Assembly (NCBI GenBank): GCA_019752915.1
Contig: JAIELO010000233.1
Location: 1 to 6,234, forward strand
DNA: 6,234 bases
Reading direction: 5' to 3'
Source: Burkholderiaceae bacterium
GTDB lineage: Bacteria; Pseudomonadota; Gammaproteobacteria; Burkholderiales; Burkholderiaceae_D
In this document: positions 5,363 through 6,234 of the stretch, piece after piece
Numbering within the stretch: the first letter of the stretch is position 1
Layout of the letters: each line of letters starts with the position of its first letter
The notes under the pieces: generated by a model
Told to the model about the DNA's origin: nothing
Database searches by the model: none
The model's input: only the letters and a program-made list of their open reading frames with translations
Made by a program: the position numbers and the translations under genes

Positions 5363-6234
5363 ATGAATAAGCCATCCCCCACCGCTGCGCTGCGCGTGAT
5401 CGAGAGTGACATCTGTATTGTTGGCAATGGCGCAATTGCCAAGACCACCGCGCTGGGCCTCGCCCAGGCCGGTTTCAGCGTCACGCTGCTGGGACCAGCG
5501 GCGCCGCCCGCAGCCCCAGCGGGAAGCGATCCCGGCTGGGATGCGCGCGTGTATGCCCTCAATCACACCGCCTATCGTCTGTTATCTTCGCTTAAAGTGT
5601 GGGGTGCGCTCGATGCTAGCCGGGTTGCGCCGGTGGACGCGATGATCATTCAGGGCGATGGCGCGCAGGCTGGCGGACTGGGCTTTGATGCCTATGGCGC
5701 CCGTGCCGATACCCTTACCTGGATCATCGAAGACCGCAATATCGGCCAGGCGCTGGACGCTGCGCTGAAGTTTGCCCAGAACGTGCAGCAGGTGGAAGGG
5801 CGCGCCACCGCCCTGTTGCAGGGTGAAGATGGCGTCAGCGTACAGCTCGGGAATGGCAGCTGCATCAAGTCCGAGCTACTGGTGGGGGCCGACGGCGCCC
5901 AGTCATGGGTGCGCGGGCAGTGCGATATCGGTTTTGACTACCGTAGCTATAACCAGCGCGCCGTGGTGTCCAATTTTGCCTGCGAATTGCCGCATCATGG
6001 TGCCGCCTATCAGTGGTTCACCGGCGTGGAAGGGATCGTGGCGCTGCTGCCGCTGCCCGGCAATCAGGTATCGCTGGTGTGGTCGGCGCCCGATGCGCTG
6101 GCCGATACCCTGCGCAGCGAGTCGGCCGCGCAGATCGCCGCACGGCTGGCCGTGTATGCGCAGGAGAAGCTGGGCGCCCTGACGCCGCTGCAGCCGGAAT
6201 TGGTGCGCGATTTCCCGCTGCGCCTGATCCGTCC
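5363..6234 (+). CDS. UbiH/UbiF/COQ6-family FAD-dependent hydroxylase (3' end off window)
   Basis: 290 codons plus two bases, truncated by the right edge; relatives are about 390-410 residues. Members hydroxylate the aromatic ring in ubiquinone synthesis using FAD, NAD(P)H and oxygen; which ring position is used here cannot be told. An N-terminal Rossmann strand D16-I-C-I-V-G21-N-G23-A-I-A26 is followed by a helix and LL at 42-43. The third glycine of the usual GxGxxG is alanine (A26). The family-typical D60-A-R62-V-Y-A-L and W120-I-I-E-D-R125 segments follow, then the second FAD motif L172-L-V-G-A-D177-G-A-Q-S-W-V-R184. The third FAD motif (GDAAH) would lie beyond the window. The start at 5363 gives a family-like short N-terminus but has no ribosome site; an in-frame ATG at 5318 does. 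Subfamily is uncertain. Confidence 0.9.
   Translation, partial: MNKPSPTAALRVIESDICIVGNGAIAKTTALGLAQAGFSVTLLGPAAPPAAPAGSDPGWDARVYALNHTAYRLLSSLKVWGALDASRVAPVDAMIIQGDGAQAGGLGFDAYGARADTLTWIIEDRNIGQALDAALKFAQNVQQVEGRATALLQGEDGVSVQLGNGSCIKSELLVGADGAQSWVRGQCDIGFDYRSYNQRAVVSNFACELPHHGAAYQWFTGVEGIVALLPLPGNQVSLVWSAPDALADTLRSESAAQIAARLAVYAQEKLGALTPLQPELVRDFPLRLIR

Overview
The window looks like a stretch of chromosome from a GC-rich (about 60% by eye) proteobacterium, most likely a betaproteobacterium of the Burkholderiales. An Oxalobacteraceae-like genome is my guess, based on the UbiH/UbiF-type hydroxylase and general codon use; no marker in the window settles the genus. There is no integrase, transposase, CRISPR array or other mobile element.

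Layout. (1) Bases 1-1669, minus strand: the N-terminal 556 codons of an exported DUF885-family protein, a putative metallohydrolase, cut by the left edge. (2) Bases 1670-1880: a divergent control region. It has an extended -10 promoter and a 15-bp palindrome on the DUF885 side. On the other side are two directly adjacent 16-bp palindromes of the form TGCTACA-NN-TGTAGCA, each with one mismatch, just upstream of the next gene. (3) Bases 1881-5106, plus strand: a tight three-gene operon. It encodes a periplasmic alpha/beta hydrolase with a TPR-like tail, a BlaI/MecI/CopY-family repressor (joined by an ATGA overlap) and an M56 (BlaR1/MecR1-type) membrane metalloprotease (joined by a TAATG overlap). 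The last protein ends in four HEAT repeats of 31-residue period instead of a penicillin-binding sensor domain. (4) Bases 5107-5362: a weak hairpin after the operon, then on the minus strand tRNA-Phe(GAA) with its own strong promoter and intrinsic terminator. (5) Bases 5363-6234, plus strand: the first 290 codons of an FAD-dependent UbiH/UbiF/COQ6-type hydroxylase, with a perfect TATAAT placed so that transcription could start at the A of the ATG.

How the parts fit. The operon has the architecture of the bla/mec antibiotic-sensing systems: a target enzyme, a winged-helix repressor and a membrane zinc protease that would inactivate the repressor. Both the target and the sensor are different here. 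The target-like gene is a periplasmic alpha/beta hydrolase rather than a beta-lactamase, and the outward-facing C-terminal domain is a HEAT solenoid rather than a penicillin-binding domain. The twin TACA-NN-TGTA-like palindromes before the operon are what a BlaI-family repressor would be expected to bind, which suggests autoregulation. The inducing signal and the hydrolase substrate cannot be read from the sequence. This module is the most interesting content of the window; the DUF885 gene, tRNA-Phe and the hydroxylase look like ordinary neighbours.
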